Positions 6,359 to 7,291 of a stretch of DNA of 7,291 bases are shown piece by piece. Where the stretch lies: NCBI GenBank assembly GCA_015485595.1, contig WFTH01000013.1, positions 1 through 7,291 on the forward strand. Reading direction: 5' to 3'. The position numbers and the translations under genes were made by a program. The DNA comes from Candidatus Microgenomates bacterium (GTDB lineage: Bacteria; Patescibacteriota; Microgenomatia; UBA1400; PJMF01). The notes beneath the pieces are model-generated. The model was not told the DNA's origin and made no database searches. It worked only from the letters and a program-made list of their open reading frames with translations. The number at the start of each line of letters is the position of its first letter. Within the stretch, counting starts at the first letter, position 1.

Positions 6359-6944
6359 CCCTATAGATCACTTTTCCGACAAACTTTTTTACTATTTTAT
6401 GGCTCCATTCTACCAGCCAACGAATGCTGTACTTTGGGCTTTTAAACTTGGCCTTTTTCTCATCCTCCTCGGTAATTGGTAAAACCACTACCGGCTGAGT
6501 CGGGTGATGACTTAAGACACTGCCTACCTGCTGACCATCGACCACAATCGGTTGGGACAGAGTCTCAGCATGATCCTCAACTCGCTTAACATACTCCTCT
6601 ACCTCTGGTGGCACTTCTGGTGTTGGCTCGTACTCAATCGCGCTCAAACCCCCAGCATCAACCACTGCTACCTCTGGCGAGATCGCTCCTGACCGCTCCT
6701 TACCCCCTCTGGCCGATACAGGTAGTGTTTGATCTTGAGCTAACTGGTTGATAGTTGGTTGCGCTATCACCCCCACTGCCTGTTGACTGACTTCGTCTAT
6801 AGCTTGTAAGGCTAGATCCAACTTAACCTTTGCTGGCAGCTTAAAATCATGACCATCTGTTGCTTGAACCACCTGGTCATCTACCGCCGATGGTGTGCTT
6901 GATGTCTGCGAGCTTGGTGGTGCAGGTAAAGAAACGGCAGGCAT
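6348..6944 (-). CDS. Hypothetical Pro/Val-rich protein with basic amphipathic C-terminus
   Basis: This 198-residue protein has no signal peptide or hydrophobic membrane segment, so it is probably cytoplasmic. Residues 1-30 are Pro/Ser/Thr-rich and low in complexity. Residues 31-75 may be helical. Residues 103-125 carry an acidic proline stretch (EYEPTPEVPPEVEEYVKRVE). Residues 150-158 (QPVVVLPIT) lead into a basic, aromatic helix with W176, W180 and several lysines (about 160-195). The PEVPPEVE...VVLPITEE...RWLVEW pattern resembles conserved hypothetical proteins I recall from Patescibacteria, but I cannot name a family. The basic helix could bind a membrane surface or nucleic acid (inference). 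ATG 6944 follows GAGGG (6953-6949) at a short 4-base spacing, and a perfect palindrome overlaps this site. The final residues E197-D198 and the stop are formed by the 7-base repeat array, so the original C-terminus may have been changed by it. Confidence 0.75.
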   Translation of the reverse strand: MPAVSLPAPPSSQTSSTPSAVDDQVVQATDGHDFKLPAKVKLDLALQAIDEVSQQAVGVIAQPTINQLAQDQTLPVSARGGKERSGAISPEVAVVDAGGLSAIEYEPTPEVPPEVEEYVKRVEDHAETLSQPIVVDGQQVGSVLSHHPTQPVVVLPITEEDEKKAKFKSPKYSIRWLVEWSHKIVKKFVGKVIYRVED

Positions 6945-6950
6945 ACTACC

Positions 6951-6966
6951 CTCTAGTATACTAGAG
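6951..6966. promoter_or_regulatory. Perfect 16-base palindrome before the 198-residue gene
   Basis: CTCTAGTATACTAGAG is its own reverse complement, with no mismatch. It ends 6 bases before the ATG at 6944. It covers the -10 box of the promoter proposed here and part of the GAGGG ribosome site. A dimeric repressor bound here would block transcription. If the site is transcribed, a six-pair stem (CTCTAG/CTAGAG) would partly hide the ribosome site. The palindrome is seen; both roles are inferred. Confidence 0.6.
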
Positions 6967-6983
6967 TCAAGCTAAGTTGTCAG
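6955..6983 (-). promoter_or_regulatory. Putative promoter of the 198-residue gene and ATPase operon
   Basis: On the minus strand CTGACA (6983-6978; five of six matches to TTGACA) is followed after exactly 17 bases by TATACT (6960-6955; five of six matches to TATAAT). Transcription would begin near 6948, only a few bases before the ATG at 6944, giving a leaderless or nearly leaderless message. If so, the GAGGG site would be mostly outside the transcript. Readthrough from the DUF192 gene upstream would instead include it. Confidence 0.55.
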
Positions 6984-7010
6984 GCAGCTTTCACTTTAAT
7001 AAATGCAAAC

Positions 7011-7024
7011 TAGACTGTAGTCTA
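7011..7024. repeat. Short inverted repeat after the DUF192 gene
   Basis: TAGACT and AGTCTA flank a GT centre, beginning 3 bases past the stop of the DUF192 gene (minus strand). In RNA it can form a five-pair stem with a four-base loop. It is followed on the minus strand by GTTTGCATTTATT, which is only weakly T-rich. It may be a poor terminator or the boundary of the 83-base gap before the next gene; evidence for termination is thin. Confidence 0.35.
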
Positions 7025-7027
7025 AAA

Positions 7028-7291
7028 TCACCTGACGACTTCCACCACCAACCAAGCCGGCTCGGGCGAGGTGATGATCGGTAGTAACTCAAGGGGTTGA
7101 CCGGGTTTGGGCGGAGGCACGTTAAGAGTCTGACCCACCAGCTGGCCATCTTCATCTAGCCAATAAAAATCAAGCGGAAACCGCATTCCTTTCATCCAGA
7201 ATCGCGCTACCTGTTTTTCTGGCAAAACAAAGATCATGCCATCACCTTTAACCTCGTCTAAGTTGCGATCACCCAAACCTTGAGTTAATGA
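7028..7291 (-). CDS. DUF192 family protein, 5' end outside the window
   Basis: The visible 87 residues fit the DUF192 (PF02643) pattern. A GLGDRNL segment near the start corresponds to the family's GLM.R.SL. It is followed by DGMIFVLPEK (family GMLFVF), FWMKGMRFPLDFYWLDEDGQLV (the hallmark WMKN...PLD..F.D..G), and a final strand PAWLVVEV. The frame stays open to the window edge, and the conserved GLGDR segment lies across the TTG at 7276. That TTG is therefore an internal Leu codon and the true start is beyond 7291. DUF192 proteins are small beta-rich domains of unclear biochemistry, often exported or membrane-anchored; any anchor here would be in the missing part. The protein stops (TGA) right after VVEVVR. 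It lacks the glycine-led GTAE..GIK.GD-type tail of about 20 residues common in the family, so the C-terminus is short. It is the first gene seen of the minus-strand group. Confidence 0.85.
   Translation of the reverse strand, partial: SLTQGLGDRNLDEVKGDGMIFVLPEKQVARFWMKGMRFPLDFYWLDEDGQLVGQTLNVPPPKPGQPLELLPIITSPEPAWLVVEVVR

Noticed and set aside
7028..7276. TTG at 7276 as the true start of the DUF192 gene
   Set aside because: The conserved GLGDR segment of the family spans this codon and the frame is open to the window edge, so the start lies outside.

Overview
The window looks like a chromosomal piece of a Candidate Phyla Radiation (Patescibacteria) bacterium, most likely of the Microgenomates type. 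This is inferred from style rather than from any marker gene. The signs are surface proteins with a single membrane anchor, Thr/Pro/Ser linkers and small Cys-rich modules, an orphan VirD4/TraD-like ATPase with a long N-terminal domain, short gene spacing, and moderate AT richness. UGA is used as a stop by two genes on the minus strand, so the UGA=Gly code of Gracilibacteria/Absconditabacteria does not apply.

Layout. Positions 1-112 hold a promoter-like sequence and a short leader. Positions 113-3254 (+) hold two overlapping genes for cell-surface proteins. The first is a 620-residue protein with a long disordered cytoplasmic tail, one membrane segment and two tandem ~200-residue Cys-rich/Ig-like modules. 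The second is a 428-residue protein with an N-terminal anchor, a Cys-containing ectodomain, a Thr/Ser/Pro stalk with SATP repeats, a small Cys-rich module and a C-terminal LPETG-hydrophobic tail. The two genes share an 8-base overlap with a good ribosome binding site and are probably translated together.

Convergent to them on the minus strand is a tRNA gene (3335-3411, CCA encoded) with anticodon UAU, that is tRNA-Ile reading AUA. Most bacteria read AUA with a lysidine-modified CAU tRNA, so this is a notable decoding choice. The remaining genes are all on the minus strand. In order of transcription they are the partial DUF192 protein (7291-7028), a 198-residue hypothetical protein (6944-6348), the VirD4/TraD-like membrane ATPase (6254-3909) and a 125-residue single-pass membrane protein (3873-3496).

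Between the 198-residue gene and the ATPase gene lies an inverted array of 7-base repeats (TAGAAGA-like on one arm, TCTTCTA-like on the other) that supplies the last codons and stop of the upstream gene. In front of the 198-residue gene, a perfect 16-base palindrome coincides with the -10 box of a good promoter and with the only Shine-Dalgarno-like sequence.

The genes as a whole point to cell-envelope work: display of disulfide-rich adhesin-like proteins, and a membrane ATPase of the DNA- or protein-translocation type. No gene here directly links the two gene groups, and no complete conjugation or secretion system is present.
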